A stretch of DNA of 40,555 bases from Methanobacteriota archaeon (GCA_949514915.1 CATFLP010000028.1:1-40555); one strand, 5' to 3'; positions 28,342 through 39,941 are shown, counted from the first letter of the stretch. A program made the numbers and translations. Notes: generated by a model not told the origin, from the sequence alone.

Positions 28342-29990
28342 AGTTGTTTTGATGCAGCCATTAATAATCCATAAAATGGTGGACTTGGTCTTGTAGGGCG
28401 AGTTTTAAATTCTGGATGATATTGAGTGGCAAAGAAAAAAGGATGATTTGAAAGCTCAATAATTTCCATACGTTGACCAGTTTCATCTTTACCTACAAAA
28501 TTCATGCCTGCTAATTCGATCTTTTCGATAACATCTGGATTAACTTCATATCTGTGACGATGTCTTTCATAAACTATTTCAGCTCCGTCATATAATTTTG
28601 AAGCCATACTTTTTCTATCTTTGATTATTGTTCCTCGAGAACCTAATCTCATGGTTCCACCAAGATGTGTTTTAGATATTTCAGGCATATAAATTACAAC
28701 GGGATGAGGTGTGTTATCATTGAATTCTGTTGAATTTGCGTTATCCCAGTTCAAAACATTTCTACAAAATTCAATTATTGCTATTTGTAATCCTAAACAA
28801 ATACCGAGATATGGAGTAGATGAAGTACGTGCATATTCAGCAGCTAATATCTTTCCTTCAATTCCTCTATCTCCAAATCCACCAGGAACTAAAATACCAT
28901 CTGCGTTTTTTAATCTCTCCCAAGAGTCAGCATGAATTTGTGGATCTGATTTGGCAACATTATTTTCTAGATTACTCGCTTCTATCCATTCGATTACTAA
29001 CTTTCTAGATGAAGCTATAGATGCATGATTTAAAGCTTTAATTACAGATAAATAAGAATCAGAGAGGCCAGTATATTTCCCAACCATAGCAATACAAACT
29101 TCTTCAGTAAGGCCATCGACATTTGTAGCCATTTCCATCCATTCGTCTAATAGAGGCCTTTCTGCTGGAATTTTAAAACCAAATTTTTGTGAAAGTAGAA
29201 CTAATGCACCTTGCTGATCAAGTAAAAGTGGTACTCGATATATATTTGAAACATCACTTGCAGACAAGACAGCGTTAGGTTTAACATGGCAAAATAAAGC
29301 AATCTTTTGCCTTGCATCTTCAGATAATTGTCTTTCAGAACGGCAAATTATTACATTTGGAGTAATACCTAAACCTCTTAATTCACGTACCGAGTGTTGA
29401 GTAGGTTTGGTTTTTTGTTCACCAACAGGACTCATGACTGGGATAAGAGATACATGAACAAAGCAAATATTTTCAGGCCCAACTCTAAATTGAAATTGCC
29501 TCAGTGCTTCAATAAAGGGTGCACTTTCTATGTCTCCAACAGTTCCTCCTAATTCGACAACACATACATCAGGAGTATTATTCGTTCCTTCTTCTGGTCG
29601 ATGAGCAACTTCTTGAATCCAATCTTGGATAGAATCAGTAATATGTGGTACTACTTGTACAGTTTTTCCAAGATAATCTCCTCTTCTTTCAGATTCAATT
29701 ACTTTAGAATATATTTTTCCAGTAGTCAAATTATTATCGCGACCTAAAGTTACATCAAGAAACCGTTCATAGTTACCCAAGTCTAAATCAGCTTCTCCGC
29801 CATCATCTAACACAAAAACTTCTCCGTGTTCAAAGGGACTCATAGTACCTGCATCACTATTCAAATAAGGATCTATTTTTATTGCAGTAACGCATAATCC
29901 TGCCGATTTTAGCAATACACCAAGACTAGAGGCAGTTACACCTTTACCTAATCCACTTAGGACTCCACCCGACACTATGACGTACTTCAT
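28338..29990 (-). CDS. pyrG: CTP synthase
   Basis: [60 protein letters not shown] glutaminase motif, [10 protein letters not shown]. Confidence 0.98.
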   Translation of the reverse strand: MKYVIVSGGVLSGLGKGVTASSLGVLLKSAGLCVTAIKIDPYLNSDAGTMSPFEHGEVFVLDDGGEADLDLGNYERFLDVTLGRDNNLTTGKIYSKVIESERRGDYLGKTVQVVPHITDSIQDWIQEVAHRPEEGTNNTPDVCVVELGGTVGDIESAPFIEALRQFQFRVGPENICFVHVSLIPVMSPVGEQKTKPTQHSVRELRGLGITPNVIICRSERQLSEDARQKIALFCHVKPNAVLSASDVSNIYRVPLLLDQQGALVLLSQKFGFKIPAERPLLDEWMEMATNVDGLTEEVCIAMVGKYTGLSDSYLSVIKALNHASIASSRKLVIEWIEASNLENNVAKSDPQIHADSWERLKNADGILVPGGFGDRGIEGKILAAEYARTSSTPYLGICLGLQIAIIEFCRNVLNWDNANSTEFNDNTPHPVVIYMPEISKTHLGGTMRLGSRGTIIKDRKSMASKLYDGAEIVYERHRHRYEVNPDVIEKIELAGMNFVGKDETGQRMEIIELSNHPFFFATQYHPEFKTRPTRPSPPFYGLLMAASKQL

Positions 29991-30116
29991 GCCATCAACG
30001 GGGTAATAATCCCTTCGTCCCCTTTAATTATCATTTTGTTTATTTTTGATTATTGAGCATTAAATTCGGTAATTAATACCTTTAGATTCAAGTATCGACT
30101 ATCTTGTAGAAGGGTT

Positions 30117-31064
30117 ATGGGGGAGTCTTCAGAAAGACGAATTTTAGTTACAGGTGCCCTCGGCCAAATAGGAATTGAATTATTAAATGCTTTATCAAAT
30201 AAATTTGGTTCAGAATGTATAGTTGCAACAGATATACGTGAAACAAATAAGTTAGAAAACACAGGAATCAATTTTTTAAAATTAGATGTGCTTGATTTAG
30301 AACAATTGGAGAGCGTAATTAAAAAATTTAAAATCAATGAAGTTTATCATTTAGCAGCAATTTTATCAGCAGCAGGTGAAAAAAACCCTGAATTATGTTG
30401 GAAAATAAATATGGATGGATTATTAAATATTTTAGAACTATCTAGAAAATATAAATTTAGAATATTTTCTCCATCCTCTATTGCTGTATTTGGTTCAGAT
30501 GTAGGTAATCTTGCTTTTCAGAATTCTCCATTAAACCCATCAACAATTTACGGAGTTACAAAAGTAACTGGTGAATTGATGGCAGAATATTATCATTCGG
30601 TGCATGGAGTTGACATTAGGGGGCTTCGCTATCCAGGATTAATTTCATGGAAAGTAATGCCTGGTGGAGGAACCACAGATTATGCGGTTGAAATTTTTCA
30701 CGAGGCTATTTCATCGAAGAAATATACTTGTTTTGTTGAAAAAGACACCCGACTCCCAATGATGTATATCGATGACGCTATTAGGGCAACACTTCAATTA
30801 ATGGATGCACCAAGTGAAAAATTAACAATTCGTGGAGGTTATAATTTACCTAGTTTGAATTTTACAGCTGAAGAGTTATCTCTAAAAATCCAAGAAAAAA
30901 TACCTGGATTTGAATGTACTTTTGTACCAGATCACCGTCAAGAATATGCAAATACATGGCCTGATGAAACTGATGGCACATTATCAGAACAAGATTGGGG
31001 GTTCAAATTAGAGTATGATTTAGATTTGATGTGTACAAAAATGATAGAATCATTGAGTAAATGA
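30117..31064 (+). CDS. SDR/NAD-dependent epimerase family protein, L-threonine 3-dehydrogenase-like
   Basis: RILVTGALGQIGIELLNAL, YGVTKVTGELMAEYYHSVHGVDIRGLRYPGLISWKVMPGGGTTDYAVEIF, characteristic of SDR-type threonine dehydrogenase. Confidence 0.87.
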   Translation: MGESSERRILVTGALGQIGIELLNALSNKFGSECIVATDIRETNKLENTGINFLKLDVLDLEQLESVIKKFKINEVYHLAAILSAAGEKNPELCWKINMDGLLNILELSRKYKFRIFSPSSIAVFGSDVGNLAFQNSPLNPSTIYGVTKVTGELMAEYYHSVHGVDIRGLRYPGLISWKVMPGGGTTDYAVEIFHEAISSKKYTCFVEKDTRLPMMYIDDAIRATLQLMDAPSEKLTIRGGYNLPSLNFTAEELSLKIQEKIPGFECTFVPDHRQEYANTWPDETDGTLSEQDWGFKLEYDLDLMCTKMIESLSK

Positions 31065-31067
31065 TTA

Positions 31068-32696
31068 TTATTCAAGGCCTTCTTCTTCACCAATACCTTC
31101 AGGAATTGTAGGATCATTTTTTGCCCAAAGAACATCATCAATTCTCAATATGCTTATTGCTGCGGATGTAGAGCCTGCTAAGCATTGTTGATGATTTTGT
31201 ATTGTTTCTATGACTCCCAACTCATACATATTTGATATTGTAGAATCGTGAATATTTATCCCTAATTTACTGGAAATATTTGATTTTGCAGAAGCTTGTG
31301 CAGCATTTAGTGCTAATATTTGGTCAATTGGATCCAAACCCGCATTAATTGCTAATGTACGAGGTATGATTTCTAATGCGTCAGCATATGCAAGAATTGC
31401 AAGAGATTCTCTACCTTCAAACCCTTGAGACCATTCTTTCAAAGTTCTGCTTAATGCCATTTGAGTCGCCCCCCCTCCAGACAGAACTTTCCCATTTTCT
31501 ATTATTTGACAAGCGACATTCAAAGCATCTGAAAAAGAAAGTTCAATTTCTTGTATTAGTTGATCACTACTTCCTCTGATTACTAAAGTAACGCCATTTT
31601 GTTTTGTCCCCTTCAAAATCCAATGTACAACTCCAGACCAGTTTTCTTCATAACTTCCTTTAAAGAGCCCTAAATCACTCTTTTTTGCAGACATAGGAGA
31701 TGCTACAATAGATGCTGAACAAGCTCTTGATAATAGCTCGAAATCATTTCTTTCAACTCTTCTATATGCAGTAATGTCATTTTTTTCCAATAATCTAATG
31801 GCAGCATCATCTATACCATCTCTACAAACAACAATAGTAGGTTTTAGTTGAATTATATTTTCTATTTGTTTTGAAATCAATTCTAATTCTTTTTCTCTAA
31901 AGGCTGAAATCATTGATGGGTCGGTGAAATTAATTTTTGATTGAATTGTAGTTTTCCTCTTTTCAATTCCTCCATCAATAATTAATATTGTACCTTCTTC
32001 ATGATTTCTTTTCATATCTGGGCTACATGCTTGTTTTGCTAGAACTAATCCCTCTACAAGGTAACTGTCAGTCGCAACCCCTCCTTTTTGAGAAATAATT
32101 TTCACATTATTTGGGTTTGCAATAATTTCATTTTTCAAGGGAATAGATATCCCTTTTGCTGCTTTGCATGTTAATTCAGTCAGAGTTTCTTGCAATTTTA
32201 AACCTCCAATACCAGAAAGAGAAGTTTTTGTTGCAGATTCTAATAGTTTATCGTTATTTATTTTTATTGCAAATTCTTCAATTAATTCATTGCATTTATC
32301 GTATGCAAGGGAATATCCATTTGCTATTATTGAAGGATGAATGCCTTTTACATATAATTCCCAAGCGTTTTGTAATAATTCTGAGGCTAATAAAACTGAG
32401 GTAGTTGTACCATCCCGAACAGTATTTTCTTGATTAATTGCAATATCAATTAGCATTTTTGCAATTGGGTGTTCTATTTTTGCATTTTTTAATACATTTA
32501 CCCCATCGTTAGTTATTTTTACAGTACCATTGTCTGAAACCAACATTTTATCCAGGCCTTTAGGACCTAAAGTAGATCTTATTGCCCCAGATAGTGCATC
32601 AGCAGCCTCAATATTTCTGAATAAAGCCTCCTTTCCTTTGATACGACTTGTATCATTCAATAACTGGGCCTCATCTCCTCCACTCATTTCAAACAA
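31068..32696 (-). CDS. Thermosome / group II chaperonin subunit (divergent)
   Basis: AIRSTLGPKGLDKMLVSDNGTVKITNDGVNVLK, TVRDGTTTSVLLASELL, LSGGGATQMALSR, ISILRIDDVLWAK. Confidence 0.93.
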   Translation of the reverse strand: MFEMSGGDEAQLLNDTSRIKGKEALFRNIEAADALSGAIRSTLGPKGLDKMLVSDNGTVKITNDGVNVLKNAKIEHPIAKMLIDIAINQENTVRDGTTTSVLLASELLQNAWELYVKGIHPSIIANGYSLAYDKCNELIEEFAIKINNDKLLESATKTSLSGIGGLKLQETLTELTCKAAKGISIPLKNEIIANPNNVKIISQKGGVATDSYLVEGLVLAKQACSPDMKRNHEEGTILIIDGGIEKRKTTIQSKINFTDPSMISAFREKELELISKQIENIIQLKPTIVVCRDGIDDAAIRLLEKNDITAYRRVERNDFELLSRACSASIVASPMSAKKSDLGLFKGSYEENWSGVVHWILKGTKQNGVTLVIRGSSDQLIQEIELSFSDALNVACQIIENGKVLSGGGATQMALSRTLKEWSQGFEGRESLAILAYADALEIIPRTLAINAGLDPIDQILALNAAQASAKSNISSKLGINIHDSTISNMYELGVIETIQNHQQCLAGSTSAAISILRIDDVLWAKNDPTIPEGIGEEEGLE

Positions 32697-32784
32697 AGGG
32701 TCGAATTAATAGTTAGTATTAAGCCCATCTGAAAAGTGTTTGATTGTTGATACAAATGTAAATTTTACTCTAAATAAAAAAATG

Positions 32785-32793
32785 TTTATATAT
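32785..32793 (+). promoter_or_regulatory. Candidate archaeal TATA box for hsp20-like/dnaK operon
   Basis: TTTATATAT about 35 nt upstream of the GTG/ATG start cluster at 32826-32835 in an AT-rich divergent intergenic region. Confidence 0.45.
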
Positions 32794-32825
32794 CTCCACT
32801 ATACAACCTCAGGTTACCTAGTGAA

Positions 32826-33461
32826 GTGATGAGCATGTCCGACGAAGCAAGTGACAAATTTGAAGACGAAGTAATTAAACAATTAATGGAATTATTTTCT
32901 GGAATGAATTTACCTATGGATGAAAAAATATTTGCAAATATGGTTAAGGATATGATTAAACAATTTGATATGATGGGCATAGATCCAGAAAAATTTAATT
33001 CAAAAGATGTGAATTTTAATATTGACATAAGTTCAATCAAAGACGCTATTTCTGGTGGTGCAGACATAGCAGAAATGTTCAATAATCTTGGATTTAGAGT
33101 TGAACAAAAGCCAATTAGGAAAAAAGAAAAAATGAATATAGAAATTCAAGAAGAGTCAGATATGGAAGAAATACAAAATTTACCAACAGCAGATTGGTAT
33201 TTAGATGGTTGGCATTTACATGCAACAACTGATGTTTCGAAATATGATATCGTTAGTGATGAAATGTCCTTACATTTGGTAAATAATGGCAAATTATTAG
33301 AGATTTTTTCAACATCACAAGTCTCCCCACTTAAGAGAATAAGTCTCCCACAATCATGTGATACTCTTGAGAAATGGGATTTAAATAATGGAATTCTAGA
33401 TATGAAACTTAAGCTTAGACCACCAAGTTCAAGTGGAATGATTAGTATAGAGGAGGAATAA
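32826..33461 (+). CDS. Divergent small heat-shock (HSP20/CS-like) protein
   Basis: Helical N-terminal half; C-terminal beta-rich domain [78 protein letters not shown] with alpha-crystallin-like order; 2 bp upstream of dnaK. Confidence 0.6.
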   Translation: MMSMSDEASDKFEDEVIKQLMELFSGMNLPMDEKIFANMVKDMIKQFDMMGIDPEKFNSKDVNFNIDISSIKDAISGGADIAEMFNNLGFRVEQKPIRKKEKMNIEIQEESDMEEIQNLPTADWYLDGWHLHATTDVSKYDIVSDEMSLHLVNNGKLLEIFSTSQVSPLKRISLPQSCDTLEKWDLNNGILDMKLKLRPPSSSGMISIEEE

Positions 33462-33463
33462 AA

Positions 33464-35344
33464 ATGGGTACAGTAATAGGAATAGATTTAGGAACGACAA
33501 ACAGTTGTGTAGCAACACTTGAAAATGGAGAAGCGGTAATAATACCCAATTCAGAAGGAGCAAGAACTACTCCTAGTGTTGTTGCATTTACTAAGGAAGG
33601 AGAGAGATTGATTGGAATAACTGCTAAACGCCAGGCAGTAACAAATTCTGATCGTACAATTTTATCTGTAAAGAGAGAAATGGGAACCAAATGGAATATG
33701 GATTTAGATGAGAATAAATATACTCCACAAGAAGTTTCTGCGTTTATTTTACAGAAATTAAAAGCAGATGCAGAAGCATACCTTGGCCATAAAGTGTCAA
33801 AGGCAGTAATAACTTGTCCAGCATATTTTACAGATGCGCAAAGGAAGGCTACAAAAGACGCAGGTAGAATTGCGGGTTTAGAGGTATTGAGAATTATCAA
33901 TGAACCTACAGCAGCAGCACTTGCTTATGGCGTTGATAAAGAGGATGATCAGACAATCTTAGTATATGACCTCGGTGGGGGGACTTTCGATGTGTCTATA
34001 CTAGAAATTTACACAGTTGATGGCCAACCTCAAATTGAAGTTAAAGCAACAGATGGTAATAATAGATTAGGAGGAGATGATTTTGATGAAGCCATAATCA
34101 AATGGTTAGTCTCTGATTTTAAAAAATCAACAGGAATTGATCTCAGTAATGATAATCAAGCAATGAGTAGATTGAAAGAATCAGCTGAGAAAGCAAAGAT
34201 TGAATTGTCAGGAACATCACAAACTCAAATTAATCTACCATTTATTACTATGAAAGATGGTCAACCAGAACATCTTGACATTAATCTTACAAGGGCTAAA
34301 TTTGATGAGTTAACTTCCAAATTAGTAGAATCAACTATGAAACCTACAATGAGGGCAATGAAAGATGCAGGAATTGGAAATAGTGAGGTTGACAAAGTAA
34401 TTTTAATTGGAGGGTCAACTAGGATCCCTGCGGTTCAAGATGCTTTAGAGAAAGCAATTGGAAAGAAACCATTCAAAGGCATGAATCCCGATGAAGCAGT
34501 GGCTGCAGGTGCAGCTTTACAAGCAGGAATAATTGTTGGAGATGAAGATGTAGGAGATATTTTACTTCTAGATGTCACTCCTCTTTCACTTGGAATTGAA
34601 ACATTAGGAGGGGTAATGACACGTTTAATTGATAGAAATACAACAATCCCAACGAGACGTAGTGAAGTGTTTTCTACTGCTGCAGATAATCAACCAGCAG
34701 TTGAAGTACATGTACTTCAAGGTGAACGTGAGTTTGCAAAAGATAATGTTACATTAGGTCAATTCCACTTAGTTGGAATTCCAGCAGCACCACGTGGAGT
34801 ACCTCAAATAGAAGTCACATTTGATATAGATGCTAATGGAATTGTAAATGTTACAGCAAAAGATTTGGGAACTGGAACAGAACAATCAGTGAAGATTGAA
34901 TCTCAAACTTCGTTAACTGAAGATGAAATACAAACAAAAATTAACGAAGCAGAAGAATTTGCTGAAGAAGATAAAAGAAGAAAGGCTCGTGTTGATTTAC
35001 GTAATCAAGCAGATAGTATTGTTTATCAGACTAAGAAAACATTAGACGAAGCAGGAGATAAATTAGAAGATACAGAAACAGAGGGAGTTAAATCACTTCT
35101 TGATGAATTAGATTTATTAATTCGTAAAGATGATCAATTAATTGATATCGAAGAGATAGATGAGGCTGCAATTCAAGCTAAGGTTAGTGAAATAGAAGCA
35201 GCTATGCATGGTATTTCAACTAAACTTTATGAGGCAGCAGCGGCAGCAGTTTCAGAAGAACAAACTGCAACTGAAGGTACATCAATAAATATTGAAGATG
35301 ATGTTGTTGATACTGATTATGAAGTGATTGATGATAATGATTGA
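33464..35344 (+). CDS. dnaK: Molecular chaperone DnaK (Hsp70)
   Basis: [70 protein letters not shown]; preceded by strong SD GAGGAGGAA. Confidence 0.98.
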   Translation: MGTVIGIDLGTTNSCVATLENGEAVIIPNSEGARTTPSVVAFTKEGERLIGITAKRQAVTNSDRTILSVKREMGTKWNMDLDENKYTPQEVSAFILQKLKADAEAYLGHKVSKAVITCPAYFTDAQRKATKDAGRIAGLEVLRIINEPTAAALAYGVDKEDDQTILVYDLGGGTFDVSILEIYTVDGQPQIEVKATDGNNRLGGDDFDEAIIKWLVSDFKKSTGIDLSNDNQAMSRLKESAEKAKIELSGTSQTQINLPFITMKDGQPEHLDINLTRAKFDELTSKLVESTMKPTMRAMKDAGIGNSEVDKVILIGGSTRIPAVQDALEKAIGKKPFKGMNPDEAVAAGAALQAGIIVGDEDVGDILLLDVTPLSLGIETLGGVMTRLIDRNTTIPTRRSEVFSTAADNQPAVEVHVLQGEREFAKDNVTLGQFHLVGIPAAPRGVPQIEVTFDIDANGIVNVTAKDLGTGTEQSVKIESQTSLTEDEIQTKINEAEEFAEEDKRRKARVDLRNQADSIVYQTKKTLDEAGDKLEDTETEGVKSLLDELDLLIRKDDQLIDIEEIDEAAIQAKVSEIEAAMHGISTKLYEAAAAAVSEEQTATEGTSINIEDDVVDTDYEVIDDND

Positions 35345-35404
35345 ATGTAGGAACCTTGATTTTTCTTACGATTCATTCAAAGTCTAAATTAATGTTGCCC
35401 ATTC

Positions 35405-37024
35405 ATGGCGAAGTGGCACCTTTGGTGGATTGGCTGGCTGACCGCAGTATTAGGAGCATCGTGGTTTAGCAATGATTACCTTGTAGATATTTTTGGAAAT
35501 GGAAGCCTTTATCATATTTTTTCTTTGTTAGCAGGAGCCTTATTAATAGGAATAATTATATTGTTTTTCCATGATTTTTTTCAAACTGCAAACCCTGTTC
35601 AAAGACGTTTCCCAGTCCTTTATTGGGGACGTTGGGTTTCAGTACATTTAGGTCCTCTTTTACGTCAATATTGGTTTGCGAATGATCTTGAAGAAAAACC
35701 ATTTAATAGAGTTACTAGAAATTGGGTCTATTCAACCTCCAAGGGTAAAAATAACACTATTGGTTTTGGAAGTCAAGTTGATTTTGATGCAGTTGGAACT
35801 TATACTGTAATGCCCTCTATGTTCAAAAGAAAAGAAAACGAACATGAAGGCTACCATAGAGTAATTGGAGAACATACAGGAGTAAAAAATACGGTAACAT
35901 TGAAACATTTTGTTCATATCTCTGCAATGTCATTTGGCTCATTATCATCTCGTGCTGTTTCAGCATTAAATAAAGGAGCAGGAAAAGTAGGAATATATCA
36001 TAATACGGGTGAAGGTGGTTTTGCTCCATACCATCAGATGGGAGGTAATGTAATCTTTCAACTCGGTACAGGAAAGTTTGGTTGTAGAGACGAAGAAGGA
36101 AATTTTTCAGATGAGGCTTTCGGAAAAATAACATCTCACGAAAATGTTGGAATGGTTGAACTAAAATTGATGCAAGGTGCAAAGCCAGGAAAAGGAGGTA
36201 TTTTACCTAAAGAAAAGATTACTTCTGAAATAGCAGAAATACGAAAAGTTCCAAGGGGGAAGGATATTCTTTCACCTCCTAGACATGATGAATTTAAGGA
36301 CCTTGCAGGTTTATTTGATTTTTTAGATCGTTTACGTAAGATAGCAGATAAACCAATTGGAATTAAAATTGTCGCAGGGCATATTGAGGAAATTGAAGCA
36401 ATTGCAGAAGCAATGGCTGCAGAACCAGGACGTGGACCTGATTTTATTTCTGTAGATGGTGGAGAAGGAGGTACTGGAGCTGCACCTTTGGTACTTGCTA
36501 GCCATGCAGGAGTTCCTATGAAACAAGGTATTGCAATGGTTGACTGGGCTTTACGTAAACATGGTGTAAGAGATAAAGTGTATTTGTTAACTTCAGGACA
36601 GATTGCTACACCTATTGATGTTGCAGTTGCAATGGCTCTTGGAGCAGATGGAGTCTATATTGCACGTGGTTTTATGTTGGCTTTAGGTTGCATTCAAGCA
36701 TTAGATTGTAATTCTAATAGATGCCCAACAGGTATTGCAACTCAAGATAAAAAATTAGAAAGGACATTAGATGTAGAAGCTGCTGCAAAAAGGGTTGCAA
36801 ATTATGCTAAAACCTTAGAAAAAGAGGTATATATGCTATGTGAATCTTGTGGATATTCATCGCCAGATCAATTTACTTCAGATGATATTATGGTTGTAAC
36901 ATCACCTGGACATCTTGATTATCTTTCAGAACTTTACATGGTATCTGCATCTGAAGCATCAAAAGAACGTGGAGCAGCAAAGCAAGCGGGAATGACAGTT
37001 GGAGAAATGAAATCTTCAACTTAA
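35405..37024 (+). CDS. FMN-binding glutamate synthase family protein with N-terminal TM segments
   Basis: Two N-terminal hydrophobic segments, then HISAMSFGSLSSRAVSALNKGAGKVGIYHNTGEGG, MQGAKPGKGGILP, FISVDGGEGGTGAAPL, CNSNRCPTGIATQD. Confidence 0.9.
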   Translation: MAKWHLWWIGWLTAVLGASWFSNDYLVDIFGNGSLYHIFSLLAGALLIGIIILFFHDFFQTANPVQRRFPVLYWGRWVSVHLGPLLRQYWFANDLEEKPFNRVTRNWVYSTSKGKNNTIGFGSQVDFDAVGTYTVMPSMFKRKENEHEGYHRVIGEHTGVKNTVTLKHFVHISAMSFGSLSSRAVSALNKGAGKVGIYHNTGEGGFAPYHQMGGNVIFQLGTGKFGCRDEEGNFSDEAFGKITSHENVGMVELKLMQGAKPGKGGILPKEKITSEIAEIRKVPRGKDILSPPRHDEFKDLAGLFDFLDRLRKIADKPIGIKIVAGHIEEIEAIAEAMAAEPGRGPDFISVDGGEGGTGAAPLVLASHAGVPMKQGIAMVDWALRKHGVRDKVYLLTSGQIATPIDVAVAMALGADGVYIARGFMLALGCIQALDCNSNRCPTGIATQDKKLERTLDVEAAAKRVANYAKTLEKEVYMLCESCGYSSPDQFTSDDIMVVTSPGHLDYLSELYMVSASEASKERGAAKQAGMTVGEMKSST

Positions 37025-37032
37025 TTCAAACT

Positions 37033-38553
37033 TTATTCGTTTTTGAGTAAATGGTAAAGCGTTCTTACATGAATTCCAGTTGCTCCATGTGCAACAGTTG
37101 CATTTGTAGATGCACCCCATGCAGTTCCAGCGATATCAAGATGTGCCCAAGGGTATTGTTCAGCATCTTTATCATCACTCATATTTGGTACGAATTGTTT
37201 TAGGAATGCTGCAGCAGTATTTGATCCACCCCATCTAGTAGTTCCTAAATTTCGAACATCTGCAATTTTTGATCCAGTCATTTCTTTTTCAAAAGCAGGT
37301 AATAATGGCATTGGCCATGCAAGTTCATCTACTTCTGCACCCATTGCACGAATTTTTTCACGCAACTCATCATTATTTGACCAAAGTCCACTTGCTTCGT
37401 GACCTAATGCAACTACACAAGCACCAGTTAATGTTGCTAAATCAACAATAAATTTTGGATTAAATTCTCCAGATTTCCATAAACCATCTGCAAGAACATT
37501 TCTTCCTTCAGCATCAGTATTTAGAATTTCAATTGTTTTTCCAGAATAGGTAGGTATTACGTCACCTGGCCTATATGCGTTAGAGCCTGGCATATTTTCA
37601 GCCATACATGAAATTCCAACAATGTGTTTTGAATGGCCACATGCATGAAGTGCTTGCATTAGTCCAAATACTGTTGCAGAACCATGCATGTCATATTTCA
37701 TTTCATCCATACTAGCTCCTGGTTTAAGAGAGATGCCTCCAGTATCAAATGTAATCCCTTTACCTACAATTACTGGTGGATTTCCTTTCCCACTAGGTTT
37801 GTTCATTTCAAAGATGACCATACATGGTTTACGGCTACTTCCTTTGCCAACATTCTCAAGCCCTCCCATTTTATTTTCAAGAATTCCTTCCCAATCAATT
37901 ACTGTAACTGATACATTCTTTTTTCCTTTAGCCCAATCTTTTGCAATATTTGCATAGGCCATTGGATAAAGATCATTTGGTGGTGAATTACCTAAATCTC
38001 TTGCTAAATGAACACCAGTTGCAATATTGTAACTTTCTTCACACATATTTTTCAGATTATCTACATGTCTTGGTGAACATTGTATATGTAAATTGAATGG
38101 GCTATCATCATTATCATCATCTTTCTTTGAGATATATTTGTCATATTTGTAATCTCTTAGAATCATACCTTCTACAAAAGCAGCCATCATATTTAATTTC
38201 CATTCTGAAGAAAATCTGATAGTCAAATCCTTGCCATGATTTTTAGAAAGCTTTGCTAATGTTTTTGCTCCTGTATCTCTCGCAATTTTTGTAGTGATGT
38301 TATCCTTTTTTCCTAATCCTACTAGGATTACTTTATTCCCTCCGCCAAAAACACTCATGTTTTCTTCAGATTTTCCCGAAAAATCATCGCTTGCTAGAAT
38401 TTTTTTAATTAAACTTCTAGTTACTCTGTCTGCTTCGTTCATTGTTTTACTTGGTGGTTTTTCGCAACCTTCAAAACAAGGTAATATTAGTGTGCCATTT
38501 AGAGCTGAAATTTCTCCTACTTGTATTTTCATTGTATCACTTGATGGGGCCAT
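37033..38553 (-). CDS. pepA: Leucyl aminopeptidase (M17)
   Basis: VGKGITFDTGGISLKPGASMDEMKYDMHGSATVFG, ILNTDAEGRNVLADGLWK, TLTGACVVALG. Confidence 0.95.
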   Translation of the reverse strand: MAPSSDTMKIQVGEISALNGTLILPCFEGCEKPPSKTMNEADRVTRSLIKKILASDDFSGKSEENMSVFGGGNKVILVGLGKKDNITTKIARDTGAKTLAKLSKNHGKDLTIRFSSEWKLNMMAAFVEGMILRDYKYDKYISKKDDDNDDSPFNLHIQCSPRHVDNLKNMCEESYNIATGVHLARDLGNSPPNDLYPMAYANIAKDWAKGKKNVSVTVIDWEGILENKMGGLENVGKGSSRKPCMVIFEMNKPSGKGNPPVIVGKGITFDTGGISLKPGASMDEMKYDMHGSATVFGLMQALHACGHSKHIVGISCMAENMPGSNAYRPGDVIPTYSGKTIEILNTDAEGRNVLADGLWKSGEFNPKFIVDLATLTGACVVALGHEASGLWSNNDELREKIRAMGAEVDELAWPMPLLPAFEKEMTGSKIADVRNLGTTRWGGSNTAAAFLKQFVPNMSDDKDAEQYPWAHLDIAGTAWGASTNATVAHGATGIHVRTLYHLLKNE

Positions 38554-38579
38554 TAAGTTCGACTATTCAAAGTCGGCGA

Positions 38580-39941
38580 TTAATAACGACGTTTATTCCA
38601 ACTGGCTGCTAACAAAAATACTAAAATAACCGCAGTGGGATCAAAAATTAATGAGCCCCCAAGAAAACCATCCTCTTCCTCTGAAAAGACTATTATTAAG
38701 TCATTAGAAATGTTTTCATTAACCCATTTTGATGAATCAATCACACGTTTTTGATAATATAATTCAAAATTTCCATTTTCAATTAATGTTAGATTAGATG
38801 CGTCTAATATCACATTTGAACTATTTGTAGCATTCACAGAAAAATTGTTTGAATTCCACAATACAGTACCAGAGTCATCAAGATATTGTATGGTTGCATT
38901 TGAAGTAGTTGCATACCCTAGATTTTTAACATTGAGATTAATTTCTACACCTTCATTAATTTCCATTGAAGTGATATTTAATCTAGCCCTCCAATACCAA
39001 ACGTTATTGATTAGATATCTCATAACATCCATTTCTTCATCCAATCGATCTTCTAAGGATTCGAAAGAGCCTGGAACAAATTGTTCATCATCGGTTTCGA
39101 AGGTGAATGTGGGGAAGCCCATTACCCCGTATCCATAGTCTCTGCTAGTTCCGCAGTTTGGATATAAACCTTGATTTGCATTCTGAATTGGAATATCTGA
39201 GATATTGGCATGAACATCATCACGAATATGATGGAACAATTCCCAATCTGATGGTTGTTCTGGCCATTTACCCCATGGATAGAGCATTATCCAAACTCCA
39301 GTATGCATTGTAACATAGAGGTCAGCATCGGGAACGACAGTATTCATGTAAATTGAATTAGCAAGAGTTTCAGACTCACTGAATGCACTACTTCCAGGCT
39401 GTGTAGTTGGGCATGTATTCCAGTAATGATCATAATTACGATTCAAATCTACTTGGTTGATATTCCATCGTGTATCGAAGTCATTACCATCTGGATTTAG
39501 CATGATTAGAATGTGGACTTCTGAATTTTGTAATACTTGAACCGCTTCTTCATTTCCTTCGATCCATCCATTGATGTACCATTTTGCTGATAACCATGCA
39601 AGGGCGGTACCTAGGTATTCATTTCCATGGTGTCCTCCATCAATGTATATGATTTCTTTAGGACTTCCATCAGCTTTTGTTTCCATAGACCAATCAGATA
39701 ATCGAACAACCCAGAGACTCTTGCCAAGTTCTGATTTACCAACATCAGCCAAATCAACAATATCTGGGTGTTCGTCTGCCCATTCATTGACTTCAAGTGT
39801 CATAGCAGCCCAACTCATGTGAACGTGATTATCAATTGGTTCCCCAGGCCATGAACTTTCTGCCATATTGACATTAGAAAATAAGGAAGCTGAAATAAAA
39901 AAAGAAAGAAGAACAAGACACCTTAATTTCATATTATTCAC
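38580..39941 (-). CDS. Secreted M14 zinc carboxypeptidase with CARDB-like domain and C-terminal TM
   Basis: Signal peptide; YIDGGHHGNEYLGTALAW (HxxE), MLNPDGNDFDTRWNINQVDLNRNYDHYW, TFETDDEQF; C-terminal NINEGVEINLNVKNLGYATTSN-type CARDB-like region; TM plus KRRY tail. Confidence 0.9.
   Translation of the reverse strand: MNNMKLRCLVLLSFFISASLFSNVNMAESSWPGEPIDNHVHMSWAAMTLEVNEWADEHPDIVDLADVGKSELGKSLWVVRLSDWSMETKADGSPKEIIYIDGGHHGNEYLGTALAWLSAKWYINGWIEGNEEAVQVLQNSEVHILIMLNPDGNDFDTRWNINQVDLNRNYDHYWNTCPTTQPGSSAFSESETLANSIYMNTVVPDADLYVTMHTGVWIMLYPWGKWPEQPSDWELFHHIRDDVHANISDIPIQNANQGLYPNCGTSRDYGYGVMGFPTFTFETDDEQFVPGSFESLEDRLDEEMDVMRYLINNVWYWRARLNITSMEINEGVEINLNVKNLGYATTSNATIQYLDDSGTVLWNSNNFSVNATNSSNVILDASNLTLIENGNFELYYQKRVIDSSKWVNENISNDLIIVFSEEEDGFLGGSLIFDPTAVILVFLLAASWNKRRY

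Noticed and set aside
29991-30116. pyrG leader G/C runs (GGGG...CCCC) as a hairpin matching that of pyrB
   Set aside because: Arms do not form a convincing continuous stem by eye; mentioned only as a comparison target.
25070-31064. Threonine metabolism cluster (ThrS and Tdh-like SDR)
   Set aside because: The genes are about 3 kb apart, on opposite strands, with pyrG and a NAD kinase-like gene between; proximity is probably coincidental.
37684-38629. Plus-strand ORFs opposite pepA (37684-37911, 37688-37957, 38294-38629)
   Set aside because: Antisense to a conserved M17 peptidase; no family resemblance; consistent with AT-rich codon shadowing.
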